DNA of 64,000 bases from Sporomusa sp. KB1 (GCF_007830295.1 NZ_VLKC01000002.1:3187906-3251905); one strand, 5' to 3'. Shown: positions 34,480 to 45,085, counted from the first letter of the stretch. Translations and numbers: made by a program. The notes: generated from the letters alone by a model not told the origin.

Positions 34480-35568
34480 TTGCGAAAAATAGTGTTGTTG
34501 TTGATGCTTACCCTGCTTGTTACTTCGTGGACAGGTCTATATGCTGCTTCGGCTGCGATAGCGCCTAAGCAGGCAGTTCAGTCCTATGGCGGTTTAGAAC
34601 TTAGCCAAGTCCGCTGGGCTAATCATACGGAAGCTCTTACCGGCGCTGCTAAGCTGAGGCTGGTTATGGATGTATCCGGCCCTGTTAAGGCCAGTGGTGT
34701 AGTTGTTAACGCGCCTACGCCTCGTCTGGTTGTGACTGTTAAAGGGACAACCCCGGGAACAGGCGTTTCAGACCTTACTCTTGACGGAAAAGTTGTTGAG
34801 AAGGTTAGCTTTGATGTTAATGGTAAGGATACCACGGTGACCTTTGATTTGCCGCTGAAGGTTGAAGCGGGCGATTACAAGGTGTTTACGTTGCCTAGTG
34901 ATGCGAAAGCGAATCGACCGTTCCGGGTGGTTGTGGATATCAATAAGCCCCTTGGGCTGCCTGATTTTTCTTTTACGGCAGGACTTAAGGATAAAGTAAT
35001 TGCTATTGATCCCGGTCATGGTGGCAGTGATCCGGGAGCTATTGGTCCTACTCGATATCAGGAAAAGACTGCGACTTTGGCGGTGGCCCAGAATGTACAG
35101 GATTTATTGGAGAAAGCAGGAGCCAGGGTTATTATGACGCGCCAGGATGACCGTGATGTTTTTGGTCCGGACGCATCTGATGTTGAGGAACTTAAAGCCC
35201 GTTCTTCGGTAGGAAACAATCGTAAGGCTGATATATTTTTAAGTATTCATGCCGATTCTTTCTCTAATCCCGCTGCAGGTGGAACGACAACGTATTATTA
35301 TCAAAAAACGCTGTATGATTCCATGCTGGCTGAGGCGTTGCAAACAAGTTTGGTTGAAGCTGGCGATTTGCAGGATCGCGGGGCCAGAACAGCTAACTTT
35401 TATGTGATTAAGCGGACCCAGATGCCGGCAGCACTTGTGGAGCTGGCCTTTATTTCCAATCCAAATGAAGAAAAACTTTTAAGCTCACCCGGGTTTCAAC
35501 AGAAAATGGCTCTAGGAATAGTACGGGGGCTGGAACGGTTTTTTGACCAGGCTGCCAAGCTAAACTAA
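34480..35568 (+). CDS. N-acetylmuramoyl-L-alanine amidase with AMIN domain
   Basis: 362 residues from TTG 34480, eight bases after GGAGGT. A signal peptide (LLLMLTLLVTSWTGLYA) is followed by an AMIN domain (about 40-165) and an Amidase_3 domain. The zinc ligands are visible: AIDPGHGGSDPGA (His, then Glu in QEKTATLAVA), LSIHADS (His), and VELAFISNPNEE (catalytic Glu). It cuts the amide between muramic acid and the peptide during cell separation. AMIN-bearing amidases are usual in diderms. A GerMN lipoprotein follows. Confidence 0.93.
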   Translation: MRKIVLLLMLTLLVTSWTGLYAASAAIAPKQAVQSYGGLELSQVRWANHTEALTGAAKLRLVMDVSGPVKASGVVVNAPTPRLVVTVKGTTPGTGVSDLTLDGKVVEKVSFDVNGKDTTVTFDLPLKVEAGDYKVFTLPSDAKANRPFRVVVDINKPLGLPDFSFTAGLKDKVIAIDPGHGGSDPGAIGPTRYQEKTATLAVAQNVQDLLEKAGARVIMTRQDDRDVFGPDASDVEELKARSSVGNNRKADIFLSIHADSFSNPAAGGTTTYYYQKTLYDSMLAEALQTSLVEAGDLQDRGARTANFYVIKRTQMPAALVELAFISNPNEEKLLSSPGFQQKMALGIVRGLERFFDQAAKLN

Positions 35569-35578
35569 AGAGGTGGGT

Positions 35579-36160
35579 ATGATGAAAACGATTAGATTGT
35601 TGTTAATGGCTACGCTGATGGCCTTAGTGTTTATGATAGCAGGGTGTGATAATGCTGCTCCTGGCAGTCAACCGACACCGGCAGATCCCGATAACAAGCT
35701 GGTTGAACAATCGCAATCAGCCGGTAAGTCTACTGCTGATCCGGAGCCGACAATGCAGCTTGTTGTTTACCATGCTACTAAGGATGCGATGTATCTTGTA
35801 CCGGAAACGCACAAGGTACCTGTCAACAGTCATCCAGCCCGTACAGCTATGGAACTGTTACAGGAGGGACCAAAAAATTCTGAGCTTGTTGGTGTTATGC
35901 CGACGGGAACCAAAATAAAAAATGTAACTGTCAAAGAACATATTGCTTATGCGGATTTTAATGACAAGTTAGTCAAGAAAAATGGTGGCGGTTCGGCCAG
36001 CGAAATTTTGTTGGTAGGCGCTATTGTGAATACTCTTACTGAGTTTCCGGATATTCAACAGGTACAGATTCTGGTTAACGGCAAAAAAATTGAGACCATT
36101 TCCGGTCATATGGATACAAGTGAACCGCTGAGCCGTTCAGAAAAAATTATTAAAAAATAG
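35579..36160 (+). CDS. GerMN-domain lipoprotein
   Basis: About 193 residues; ATG 35579 or 35582 after AGAGGTGGG. The lipobox MIAGCDNAAPG is followed by a disordered linker and a GerMN domain (VVYHATKDAMYLVPE, then RTAMELLQEGP, GTKIKNVTVKEHIAYADFND and EILLVGAIVNTLTEFPDIQQVQ). The domain is named from spore germination protein GerM and also occurs in vegetative wall proteins. Sitting directly after the amidase, it probably works with it in peptidoglycan remodelling. Confidence 0.9.
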   Translation: MMKTIRLLLMATLMALVFMIAGCDNAAPGSQPTPADPDNKLVEQSQSAGKSTADPEPTMQLVVYHATKDAMYLVPETHKVPVNSHPARTAMELLQEGPKNSELVGVMPTGTKIKNVTVKEHIAYADFNDKLVKKNGGGSASEILLVGAIVNTLTEFPDIQQVQILVNGKKIETISGHMDTSEPLSRSEKIIKK

Positions 36161-36164
36161 TACA

Positions 36165-36203
36165 AAACAGCAGTCCTTCGTAGCAGAAGACTGCTGTTTT
36201 TGG
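36165..36203 (+). terminator. Terminator after the GerMN gene
   Basis: AAACAGCAGTC / GACTGCTGTTT stem and TTTTT tail. Confidence 0.85.
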
Positions 36204-36333
36204 TATTGATAGGGATAAATCCTAGGTAGCATACAACTTTTTTTCGCGGTGTGGCATACTATCCTTGCAGGAAATACCTGCATAAAAGAGAATTTATTAG
36301 AAGCATTACGCAGCCAGAGAAGGTGGTGTTTCA

Positions 36334-37842
36334 ATGAATGAGCTTACAAAACTCGGGGAATTTGGTTTGATTGATTTAATAAAACAAGATACAATTAGTG
36401 ACCATGGCAGCGTGGTTCTTGGGATTGGCGATGATGCTGCCGTATTACTGCCAACACCCCGGCAATTGCTGCTGGTGACTACTGATATGCTAGTTGAATC
36501 TGTGCACTTCAATTTGGCAACTACAACTCCCTGGCAGCTTGGTTATAAAGCAATTGCTGTTAATCTAAGTGATATTGCCGCTATGGGCGGTGTACCCCGC
36601 CATGCAGTAGTGTCGGTGGCCTTGCCTCCGTCAACATCGGCAGATTTTGTTGTAAATCTATATCAGGGCATGAAAGAGATTTGCCATGAGTTTGGTGTTA
36701 ATATTGTCGGTGGCGATACGGTATCGAGTCCTCAGGGGCTGGTGATCAATGTTACAGTAACTGGTGAGGTTGCGCCAGTCAATTTAGTGCGACGTTCAGG
36801 GGCTCAGATTGGCGATATTGTAGCCGTTACCGGTTGGCTGGGAAATTCAGCGGCAGGGCTGGACTTATTGTCAGTTGGTGAATGGGAGGATTTTGATTTT
36901 GCCTGGCCGCTCGTTACTGCCCATTTATCTCCTAAGCCACAGGTTAAAATCGGAGCTATTTTGGCTGAAGCCGGAGCCACCAGCATGGATGACATTAGTG
37001 ATGGCTTAGCCAGCGAGGCGCATGAAATTGCCAAAGCCAGTGGGGTGGGTGTAACGCTGTACGCTGCACAAATTCCACTAGCGGCCGAGCTAAAAGAAAT
37101 GGCCGCAAATTCAGGTAAAATAGCACTTGATTACGCACTATACGGTGGTGAAGATTTTCAACTCTTGTTTACTATGGAACCAAGGAAATATGAGGAACTG
37201 TTGATTGCCCAGCCAGAGTTGCAGCTAGTCAAAGTTGGTGAGATTGTTGACAGTAGTCAGGGTGTGACCTTAGTTGATGAAGCGGGCGGGGTGCAGGTCC
37301 TTGAAGCCAGAGGGTATAACCACTTCCGCGAGGAGGAGCCCTCTGCTGTACTAGTAGGCAAAACTACATCGGCGGATGAAACTTATGAGTTTGGACAGGC
37401 ATTGGCCAAGTATCTCAAGTCGGGTGATGTTATCTGCTTGTCCGGCGATCTTGGCGCCGGTAAGACTTTGCTAAGTCAGGGGATTGCGACAGGGCTGCAG
37501 GTCGCTGACGTTGTAAGCAGTCCTACTTTTACTGTTCTTAATGTTTATGATGGTCAGACCGCTGACAAAAAAGAGGTTACTATCTATCATTTTGACTTAT
37601 ACCGTCTCGAACATCCGGCAGAGCTTGATGATATTGGTTTTGACCATTATGTAGAGGCCGGTGGAATTGCTATTATCGAATGGCCCGAGAAATTCCTTGA
37701 ATTTTTGCCAAAAGAACACTTATGGCTGACCTTAGACTATGGTGAGTTGCCAGAGGAGCGGGTTATTAATCTCAAGGCCAAGGGGGAGCGGTATCAAATG
37801 CTGTGTGAGGAGTTGAAACAGGTTGCCGATTCTAGCTATTGA
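36334..37842 (+). CDS. thiL-tsaE: Fusion of thiamine-monophosphate kinase (ThiL) and tRNA t6A protein TsaE
   Basis: 502 residues in one uninterrupted frame after GGTGGTG. Residues 1 to about 330 are a complete ThiL: GIGDDAAVL, SVHFNL, VNLSDIAAMGG, VGGDTV (126-130), MDDISDGL (218-225) and GGEDFQLLF (271-279). Residues about 340-502 are a complete TsaE/YjeE: SGDLGAGKT P-loop at 370-378, SSPTFTVLNVY, HFDLYRLEHPAEL and IIEWPEK. ThiL phosphorylates thiamine phosphate to the diphosphate. TsaE is the ATPase of t6A tRNA modification with TsaB and TsaD, both encoded downstream. The two are normally separate neighbours, so this looks like loss of the intervening stop. Confidence 0.92.
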   Translation: MNELTKLGEFGLIDLIKQDTISDHGSVVLGIGDDAAVLLPTPRQLLLVTTDMLVESVHFNLATTTPWQLGYKAIAVNLSDIAAMGGVPRHAVVSVALPPSTSADFVVNLYQGMKEICHEFGVNIVGGDTVSSPQGLVINVTVTGEVAPVNLVRRSGAQIGDIVAVTGWLGNSAAGLDLLSVGEWEDFDFAWPLVTAHLSPKPQVKIGAILAEAGATSMDDISDGLASEAHEIAKASGVGVTLYAAQIPLAAELKEMAANSGKIALDYALYGGEDFQLLFTMEPRKYEELLIAQPELQLVKVGEIVDSSQGVTLVDEAGGVQVLEARGYNHFREEEPSAVLVGKTTSADETYEFGQALAKYLKSGDVICLSGDLGAGKTLLSQGIATGLQVADVVSSPTFTVLNVYDGQTADKKEVTIYHFDLYRLEHPAELDDIGFDHYVEAGGIAIIEWPEKFLEFLPKEHLWLTLDYGELPEERVINLKAKGERYQMLCEELKQVADSSY

Positions 37843-38515
37843 TACAGCCACCCTTGTGTCTAGTGTGGCCATTGCCACACCGGACACGTTGGTGGCTGAA
37901 CTTACGATTCAGACCCGAAAAACCCATTCAGAGAGGCTCATGCCTCATATTGCCAGTTTGCTCAAGATGGCTGAAATAACACAGACTAGTTTGAAGGCCG
38001 TTGCTGTAAGTATTGGGCCGGGTTCATTTACTGGCCTTAGAATTGGATTAGCGACAGCAAAAGCGCTGACGTATGCGCTGAATATCCCGCTTATCGGTGT
38101 GCCTACCCTGGCAGCGCTGGCATTTTCCTGTCCGGTTTCGGGAGTGATTTTGGCGCCGATGCTTGATGCCCAAAAGGGCAATGTATATTTAGGGCTTTAT
38201 GAATGGCGTGAGGATGCTGTTTATGAAGTACAGCCACCCCGGGTGATGGCTTTTGCGGCGGCTCAGGCTGAGCTTGGTAAACTGGAGAAGCCGGCCCTAA
38301 TGCTGGGGGAGGCGGCTGTCATGCATAAGGCAGATATTGTTCACCATGTACCGCCCCATGTTATTATGCCTCGCGCCGGCAGCGTAGCCGTTATGGCGCA
38401 AGTTATGTATGCTCAGGGTATCAGGCATGATGTAGCTGCCCTGGAGCCGCTATATATCAGACGATCAGAGGCAGAAGTATTATGGGAACGGCGGCAAGCT
38501 CAGGAGCATTGCTAG
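37823..38515 (+). CDS. tsaB: tRNA t6A biosynthesis protein TsaB
   Basis: 230 residues from TTG 37823, overlapping the end of the fusion gene by 20 bases. It has the ASKHA-fold start ILAIDTATLVSSVAI, the HSERLMPHI segment, and SIGPGSFTGLRIGLATAKAL. It forms the TsaBDE complex that attaches threonylcarbamoyl to A37 of ANN-decoding tRNAs. The order tsaE-tsaB-rimI-tsaD is the conserved Firmicute arrangement, here interrupted by a repeat and a spore-protein gene before tsaD. Confidence 0.95.
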   Translation: MPILAIDTATLVSSVAIATPDTLVAELTIQTRKTHSERLMPHIASLLKMAEITQTSLKAVAVSIGPGSFTGLRIGLATAKALTYALNIPLIGVPTLAALAFSCPVSGVILAPMLDAQKGNVYLGLYEWREDAVYEVQPPRVMAFAAAQAELGKLEKPALMLGEAAVMHKADIVHHVPPHVIMPRAGSVAVMAQVMYAQGIRHDVAALEPLYIRRSEAEVLWERRQAQEHC

Positions 38516-38964
38516 TGGCTGAAATAGGTATCAGACAGATGCAGGAGTCAGATCTTGATGCTGTGTTAGTTGTAGAAAATAGAGCATTTACTACTCCCTG
38601 GTCGCGCGCGGCCTTTGAAGAAGAAATAACGAGTAATGATTTGGCGCATTATCTGGTAGTTGTGGAGGACGGTAAGCTGGTAGGCTATGGCGGCTTTTGG
38701 CTAGTGCTGGATGAAGCACATGTCACTAATATTGCTCTTTTGCCTGAACACCAGGGAGCAGGCTATGGTTCGCTGCTCTTAGAACATATGATTCTTACCG
38801 CTAAAATGTTAGGGGCAGTCAGTATGACGCTCGAAGTTCGTCCATCCAATGTACCAGCCCGCAAACTCTATTCGCGCCGCGGTTTTGTTGAACGCGGTCT
38901 TCGGCCCAACTATTATGCCGAATTAGGTGAAGATGCTCTTATTATGTGGCTGGACAAACTATAA
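38515..38964 (+). CDS. rimI: Ribosomal-protein-alanine N-acetyltransferase RimI
   Basis: 149 residues from GTG 38515, which overlaps the tsaB stop (TAGTG) and follows AGGAG; an ATG at 38482 is in frame but inside tsaB. A GNAT fold is seen with IRQMQESDLDAVLVVENRAF, then LPEHQGAGYGSLLLEHMI (acetyl-CoA loop) and RPSNVPARKLYSRRGF. In E. coli RimI acetylates ribosomal protein S18; in Firmicutes it is a conserved t6A-operon neighbour. Confidence 0.92.
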   Translation: MAEIGIRQMQESDLDAVLVVENRAFTTPWSRAAFEEEITSNDLAHYLVVVEDGKLVGYGGFWLVLDEAHVTNIALLPEHQGAGYGSLLLEHMILTAKMLGAVSMTLEVRPSNVPARKLYSRRGFVERGLRPNYYAELGEDALIMWLDKL

Positions 38965-39108
38965 AAAGGCACTCTCCCGAAACTTGCTAGAAATGTCCAG
39001 ATGCGAGGCGCGATGAGGACGTGACCGGAGTCGTACTGGGAAGTACGTCGAAGGGAACGCCCGCAAGAGCAACGAAGCAGATGGGCGTTTATGGCAAGTT
39101 TCGGAAAA
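38965..39108. repeat. Long palindromic intergenic repeat, copy 2
   Basis: The outer arms CCGAAACTTGCTAGAAATG and GGCAAGTTTCGG are inverted. The inner blocks (CCAGATGCGAGGCGC, CGTACTGGGAAGTACG, GAGCAACGAAGCAGATGGGC) match the reverse complement of the modules at 33042-33170. It lies between rimI and the spore-protein gene. Confidence 0.75.
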
Positions 39109-39203
39109 AAACGGGGGCCGCGTGATATATTCGCAGCCCCCAAAGGGTGATTGTGTAATTTAACATATGCGCCAGTACAGCTAAAGGTGATAAATAAAGC
39201 AAC

Positions 39204-39241
39204 AGGGCGGCCAGAGCCGCCCTATGTGATAAAATCTAAAT
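39204..39241 (-). terminator. Terminator of the spore-protein gene
   Basis: A perfect AGGGCGGC / GCCGCCCT stem with four-base loop just beyond the minus-strand gene. Confidence 0.75.
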
Positions 39242-39442
39242 CTATCGGAGAGTAGATTCATACTGCTCAATCATTTTGCGAACCATGTGACCACCTACGC
39301 GGCCGCAGTCGGCAGAAGTCATCGTTGACCAACCTTGGCTACGAACGCGCTCGGAAATCCCTAATTCATTAGCCACTTCCATTTTCATCTGATCGAGAGC
39401 GTTTTCAGCTCCTGGGTTTACAGGTTTATTCGAGCGTGCCAT
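39242..39442 (-). CDS. Alpha/beta-type small acid-soluble spore protein
   Basis: 66 residues from ATG 39442, well spaced from AAAGGAGGTG. It has the two family signatures: KMEVANELGI (with the GPR protease site region) and the glycine-rich DNA-binding stretch DCGRVGGHMVRKMIEQYE. These proteins coat and protect spore DNA, and the gene implies endospore formation. It is read opposite to the surrounding t6A genes, inserted between rimI and tsaD. A forespore (sigma-G) promoter is expected but I did not identify it. Confidence 0.95.
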   Translation of the reverse strand: MARSNKPVNPGAENALDQMKMEVANELGISERVRSQGWSTMTSADCGRVGGHMVRKMIEQYESTLR

Positions 39443-39570
39443 TTTACATGCACCTCCTTTCGCGGACTGTATGTTGCTGTCCTTGGCTTTAATGTGGCTC
39501 ACTTTCGCGATTTAAATACATCATTTCGATCATGTAATAATTAGCAGACATATGATGGAGGTCTGTCCTT

Positions 39571-40614
39571 ATGAAGCAAAGTCTAACATTGGCTATAGAA
39601 ACAAGCTGTGATGAAACATCGGCAGCTGTTGTTGCGAACGGGCGTACAATTTTAGCCAATATTATTTCGTCGCAGGTGCCAACACACCAAAAATTTGGTG
39701 GTGTTGTACCCGAAATAGCCTCGCGCAAACATATTGAACATGTTATACCAGTTATTGATCAGGCTTTGGTAGAAGCTGGAATTACCCTCGGGGCCGTCGA
39801 CGCCATTGGCGTTACCTATGGCCCAGGATTAGTCGGTGCTCTCTTAGTGGGTGTAGCGACGGCTAAGGCTTTAGCTTTTGCTCTTGATAAACCACTGATT
39901 GGCGTCAATCATTTAGAAGGACACATTTTTGCTAATTTTTTGGCACATAATGAACTCAAACCGCCTTTTGTGGCCCTGGTAGTGTCAGGTGGTCATACTT
40001 CACTCATTCACATCAAGGATTATAATGAACTGGAACTTTTAGGTCAAACCCGCGATGACGCGGCAGGGGAAGCTTTTGATAAAATTGCCCGGGTTATGAA
40101 TTTTCCCTATCCTGGAGGTCCGCATATTGATAATGCCGCTAAAGAAGGCCAGCCTGCCGCTATTGCTTTTCCCCGGGCGTTTTCCGATCTAACAGGGGAA
40201 AATAAATTTGCCTTTAGCTTTAGTGGGTTAAAATCAGCAGTATTAAATTATTTACATACTGCTGCCCAGCGTGGGGAAGCCGTTAGTATTCCTGATGTAG
40301 CCGCTAGCTTTCAGGCCGCCGTTGTAGACGTATTAGTCATGAAGGCCATAGCCGCAGCCCAGCACGTAGGTGCCAGGCAGCTAGTCCTAGCTGGTGGGGT
40401 GGCCGCTAATTCATACCTGAAAGCTGAATTAGCCGCAGCGACCACTCAGCAGGGAATTGGATTTTTTTATCCGCCAACAGTTCTTTGTACAGATAATGCA
40501 GCGATGATTGCCTGCCGTGCCTATTATCAGTATTTGGTGGGGGATTTTGCTGATCTTAATCTTAATGCTGTGCCTACACTTGCATTAGGCCACAGCCAAT
40601 GTGGAAAACAATAA
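39571..40614 (+). CDS. tsaD: tRNA t6A37 threonylcarbamoyltransferase TsaD
   Basis: 347 residues: [15 protein letters not shown] at the start, [26 protein letters not shown] with the metal-binding H-x4-H pair, [29 protein letters not shown] and [11 protein letters not shown], ending [13 protein letters not shown]. It is the catalytic subunit that transfers threonylcarbamoyl to tRNA, acting with TsaB and TsaE encoded just upstream. The ATG at 39571 follows GGAGG at slightly long spacing. Confidence 0.96.
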   Translation: MKQSLTLAIETSCDETSAAVVANGRTILANIISSQVPTHQKFGGVVPEIASRKHIEHVIPVIDQALVEAGITLGAVDAIGVTYGPGLVGALLVGVATAKALAFALDKPLIGVNHLEGHIFANFLAHNELKPPFVALVVSGGHTSLIHIKDYNELELLGQTRDDAAGEAFDKIARVMNFPYPGGPHIDNAAKEGQPAAIAFPRAFSDLTGENKFAFSFSGLKSAVLNYLHTAAQRGEAVSIPDVAASFQAAVVDVLVMKAIAAAQHVGARQLVLAGGVAANSYLKAELAAATTQQGIGFFYPPTVLCTDNAAMIACRAYYQYLVGDFADLNLNAVPTLALGHSQCGKQ

Positions 40615-40623
40615 AACGACAAT

Positions 40624-40749
40624 TGTGGATAATGTGGGTAACTTTGTGCAAAGTGGGCAATTACAGTTGTATATCGACAGTTTGAATGTGTATAAGTCTG
40701 TGGATAATGTGGATAACTTCGGGATAACATGACTGTTTGTTGTGGATTA
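40624..40749. promoter_or_regulatory. Cluster of DnaA boxes
   Basis: TGTGGATAA (reverse complement of the consensus TTATCCACA) occurs exactly at 40624-40632, 40699-40707 and 40708-40716. One-mismatch versions are at 40633-40641 (TGTGGGTAA), 40687-40695 (TGTGTATAA) and 40741-40749 (TGTGGATTA). All six point the same way, two pairs being directly abutted, within 126 bases between tsaD and a histidine kinase gene. DnaA-box clusters away from the origin are known to titrate DnaA or regulate adjacent genes. Confidence 0.75.
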
Positions 40750-40865
40750 CGATCGTGGCGCGTTCTTTAGCCAACTTGGTACCAGCTAACAAGGAATTTT
40801 TGCCGGTACAGTTGAATACATAAAGACTAACGACTTGGAGTTCAATTTTGAACGGGGGAAAGTTT

Positions 40866-42311
40866 ATGGGCGTAGTTGTCGATGTTTGCCAAAAAATAAC
40901 CGTCTTAAGCGCAGAGCAAATACAAGTGATTGAAAATGCGGCAAGTGTACTGGGATTAGCAGCTGATCTTGCTCATGCGCAGGTTACGCTGTATGCTCAG
41001 GCACGCAGTGAACACTTTTTGGCTATTGTTGCCCAAGCTAAACCCAATACCAGTTATATTGCCTTTAAAACCAACATTCTTGGTAGTACGGTACAAGCAG
41101 GAGAAGAGCCGTTAATATGGCGAACACTTGCTTCTGGTACTCCTATTGCCGGGCAGCGTGAGTGGGCGCTTGGTATGGATGCACTCGAAATGCGGGTCTA
41201 TCCCATACAAGATGGGACAGGGAAAATTATTGCGGCCGCAAGTTTTGAGACCAGTAACCAGGAGGCTGGCGCTGACGGACATGGCCTGCTGGTAGAAACA
41301 GCATCTATGCTTTTAACAATGGCAACAGTTGGTAAAACACTGGGGCATAAGCTGTATCGGCCATTGGGTACCCGTGACGGCATCGTTATTATTGACGAAC
41401 GCGGTTATATTATGTTTGCCAATTCAGCAGCTGATGCCATTTACAAAGTTCTCGGTATCAACCGGGTTATTGGACGGCGGGTATCTGATCGCCAAGTCAA
41501 TATGCGGTTGGCCCAACAGGCACTATCTACAGGGCAATTAATGGAAAAAGAATTTGAGTCCGGTAATATGATTTTGGTACAGCGGGCTATTCCAATTTTT
41601 GTCCACAGTCAGGTGTCACGTACCGTATTTATTATTGCCGATGTTACTGAAATCCGAAAAAAGGAAAAAGAATTACTGATAAAGTCAGCTGTAATTCAAG
41701 AGATACATCACCGGGTTAAAAATAATCTGCAAACAATTGCCAGTTTGCTTAGATTGCAGTCCAGACGAACCAAGACGCCAGAAGTCAAGGCGGCGCTAAG
41801 AGAAAGCGTTAACCGGATTTTGAGTATATCGGTCGTGCATGAGTTTTTATCTCAACAGGACAGAGGCTTTATCGATGTGGCTGAAGTTACCAAAAATATT
41901 TTGGATCTAGTAATTCAGAATATGCTTGAACCTAATTTTAATATTGAAACTGTGCTTAATGGGGAAACTGTTATTTTACCGTCTGAACAGGCCAGTAGTC
42001 TGGCCTTAGTCATAAATGAACTTATTCAAAACGCGATTGAACACGGCTTCGTGGGGCGTAAAGAGGGACTTATTGGCGTAGATATTGCGACAACACCGGA
42101 GAGTTATCAGATTGATATTTATGATGACGGTATTGGCCTACCTATGAATTTTTGCCTTGAAAATACCAACAGTCTGGGTCTACAGATTGTCCGGACACTG
42201 ATAGAAAATGACCTTGGGGGGAAATTTCGCCTTTTTTCCCGTTCCGGAACGCATGCCTTTATCACCATTCCTCGCCTAATGGAAGGCGCTAAAGAGGCCA
42301 AGGAGGTATAA
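40866..42311 (+). CDS. Sensor histidine kinase of the PdtaS/EutW type
   Basis: 481 residues from ATG 40866 after ACGGGGGAAAG. The N-terminal ~150 residues form a GAF-like histidine-kinase N domain. A PAS domain follows (GIVIIDERGYIMFANSAADAI at about 175-195). A HisKA_2 domain has the phosphoacceptor HHRVKNNLQTIASLLRLQSR near residue 280, and an HATPase domain has LALVINELIQNAIEHGF and DDGIGLP. No membrane segment is seen, so it is cytoplasmic. It is paired with an ANTAR response regulator whose ATG follows the stop by one base, as in PdtaS-PdtaR and EutW-EutV. The signal is unknown. Confidence 0.93.
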   Translation: MGVVVDVCQKITVLSAEQIQVIENAASVLGLAADLAHAQVTLYAQARSEHFLAIVAQAKPNTSYIAFKTNILGSTVQAGEEPLIWRTLASGTPIAGQREWALGMDALEMRVYPIQDGTGKIIAAASFETSNQEAGADGHGLLVETASMLLTMATVGKTLGHKLYRPLGTRDGIVIIDERGYIMFANSAADAIYKVLGINRVIGRRVSDRQVNMRLAQQALSTGQLMEKEFESGNMILVQRAIPIFVHSQVSRTVFIIADVTEIRKKEKELLIKSAVIQEIHHRVKNNLQTIASLLRLQSRRTKTPEVKAALRESVNRILSISVVHEFLSQQDRGFIDVAEVTKNILDLVIQNMLEPNFNIETVLNGETVILPSEQASSLALVINELIQNAIEHGFVGRKEGLIGVDIATTPESYQIDIYDDGIGLPMNFCLENTNSLGLQIVRTLIENDLGGKFRLFSRSGTHAFITIPRLMEGAKEAKEV

Positions 42312-42312
42312 C

Positions 42313-42894
42313 ATGGATACTTTGCGGATAGTAATTGCAGATAATGAATCAATCATACGGATGGACCTTAAAGAGATACTGGAAGAAGCCGGGCATACTG
42401 TAGTGGGTGAGGCAACAGACGGTGTGAAAGCGGTAGAACTGGCCCGCAAATGCCACCCTGACCTTGTTATTATGGATATCAAAATGCCCGAAATGGACGG
42501 TATCACTGCTGCTAAAATTATCTCCAATGAAAAATTGGCGCCTGTACTGCTTTTAACTGCTTTCAGTCAGAAGGAAATTGTAGAAAAGGCCAAAGACTCG
42601 GGGGTACTTGCCTATCTGGTCAAGCCGGTAAAAGAGGCTAACTTGTTTCCCGCAATGGAAATTGCTTTGTCGCGGTTTAAAGAGTTTGCAGAATTAGAGC
42701 GGGAACTGGAGGAAGTTAAAAACTCACTGGAAACCAGGAAAATACTTGACCGGGCTAAGGGTATTTTGATGGATGCCTACAGTTTATCTGAAACCGAGGC
42801 CTACCGCCGTATTCAGCAGTACAGCATGAGTAAACGAAAATCAATCAGGGATGTCGCGGCAGCCATTGTGGAGTCTGCTACCCGTAAAAGATAA
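42313..42894 (+). CDS. ANTAR-domain response regulator (PdtaR/EutV type)
   Basis: 193 residues: receiver domain (VIADNESIIRMDLKEIL, phosphoacceptor VIMDIKMPEMDG near residue 54, LLTAFSQ, YLVKPVKEAN), a coiled-coil linker, and an ANTAR RNA-binding domain (RAKGILMDAYSLSETEAYRR, then IRDVAAAIVE). Such regulators bind paired hairpins in nascent RNA and prevent termination. Targets are probably elsewhere, as no dual-hairpin leader is obvious between this gene and groES. It is cotranscribed with the kinase. Confidence 0.94.
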   Translation: MDTLRIVIADNESIIRMDLKEILEEAGHTVVGEATDGVKAVELARKCHPDLVIMDIKMPEMDGITAAKIISNEKLAPVLLLTAFSQKEIVEKAKDSGVLAYLVKPVKEANLFPAMEIALSRFKEFAELERELEEVKNSLETRKILDRAKGILMDAYSLSETEAYRRIQQYSMSKRKSIRDVAAAIVESATRKR

Positions 42895-42915
42895 TAGACC
42901 ATTTTTTATGCCAGG

Positions 42916-42950
42916 GCAGAGACTATATTGTCTCTGCTTTATTATTTCTA
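42916..42950 (+). terminator. Terminator after the ANTAR regulator
   Basis: GCAGAGAC / GTCTCTGC stem with six-base loop, followed by TTTATTATTT. Confidence 0.8.
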
Positions 42951-42991
42951 AAAATTTTTTAAAATTTTATCTACTTTTTACGCAAATCCCC

Positions 42992-43020
42992 TTGATTTTT
43001 CACGGATAATTTTATATTAT
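42992..43020 (+). promoter_or_regulatory. groESL promoter
   Basis: TTGATT (42992-42997), a 17-base spacer and TATTAT (43015-43020) form a sigma-A-type promoter directly upstream of the CIRCE operator. Confidence 0.7.
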
Positions 43021-43031
43021 AAATTATGGGA

Positions 43032-43058
43032 TTAGCACTCGACTTAAGCGAGTGCTAA
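43032..43058 (+). promoter_or_regulatory. CIRCE operator (HrcA binding site)
   Basis: A perfect TTAGCACTC, nine bases, GAGTGCTAA inverted repeat placed just after the promoter of groES. It is the classic site for the HrcA heat-shock repressor, so the chaperonin operon is predicted to be HrcA-controlled. Confidence 0.97.
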
Positions 43059-43107
43059 CAACAACCGGATAAATTTATATAACACACCATAAAGGGAGGT
43101 TCTTTAC

Positions 43108-43389
43108 ATGATTAAGCCATTAGGCGACAGAGTAGTGATTGAAGCTTTGGCAAAGGAAGAAATGACTAAGAGTGGTATTGTTCTTCCTGACACCGTTAAG
43201 GAGAAACCGCAAGAAGGTAAAATTGTAGCTGTTGGGACAGGTAAAACTCTGGAAAATGGCCAAAAGGTTGCCTTGGATGTTAAGGTTGGCGACAACATTA
43301 TTTTCTCAAAATATGCCGGCACAGAAGTCAAGGTTGAAGGCAAAGAGTACCTCATCATCAGCGAAAGAGACATCCTGGCTATAATTTAA
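43108..43389 (+). CDS. groES: Co-chaperonin GroES
   Basis: 93 residues, full length, with [12 protein letters not shown] at the start, the mobile loop [17 protein letters not shown], and the [20 protein letters not shown] end. It forms the heptameric lid of the GroEL folding chamber. GGGAGG precedes the ATG. It is controlled by the CIRCE element upstream and cotranscribed with groEL 46 bases downstream. Confidence 0.98.
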   Translation: MIKPLGDRVVIEALAKEEMTKSGIVLPDTVKEKPQEGKIVAVGTGKTLENGQKVALDVKVGDNIIFSKYAGTEVKVEGKEYLIISERDILAII

Positions 43390-43435
43390 TAATCAACTAA
43401 TTTTTATTATAAAGTGAAAGGTAGGTAATACATAA

Positions 43436-45085
<1,650 letters not shown>

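Noticed and set aside
40624..40749. Chromosome replication origin
   Set aside because: DnaA boxes are clustered, but no dnaA, dnaN, gidA or AT-rich unwinding stretch is seen; the flanks are tsaD and a kinase gene.
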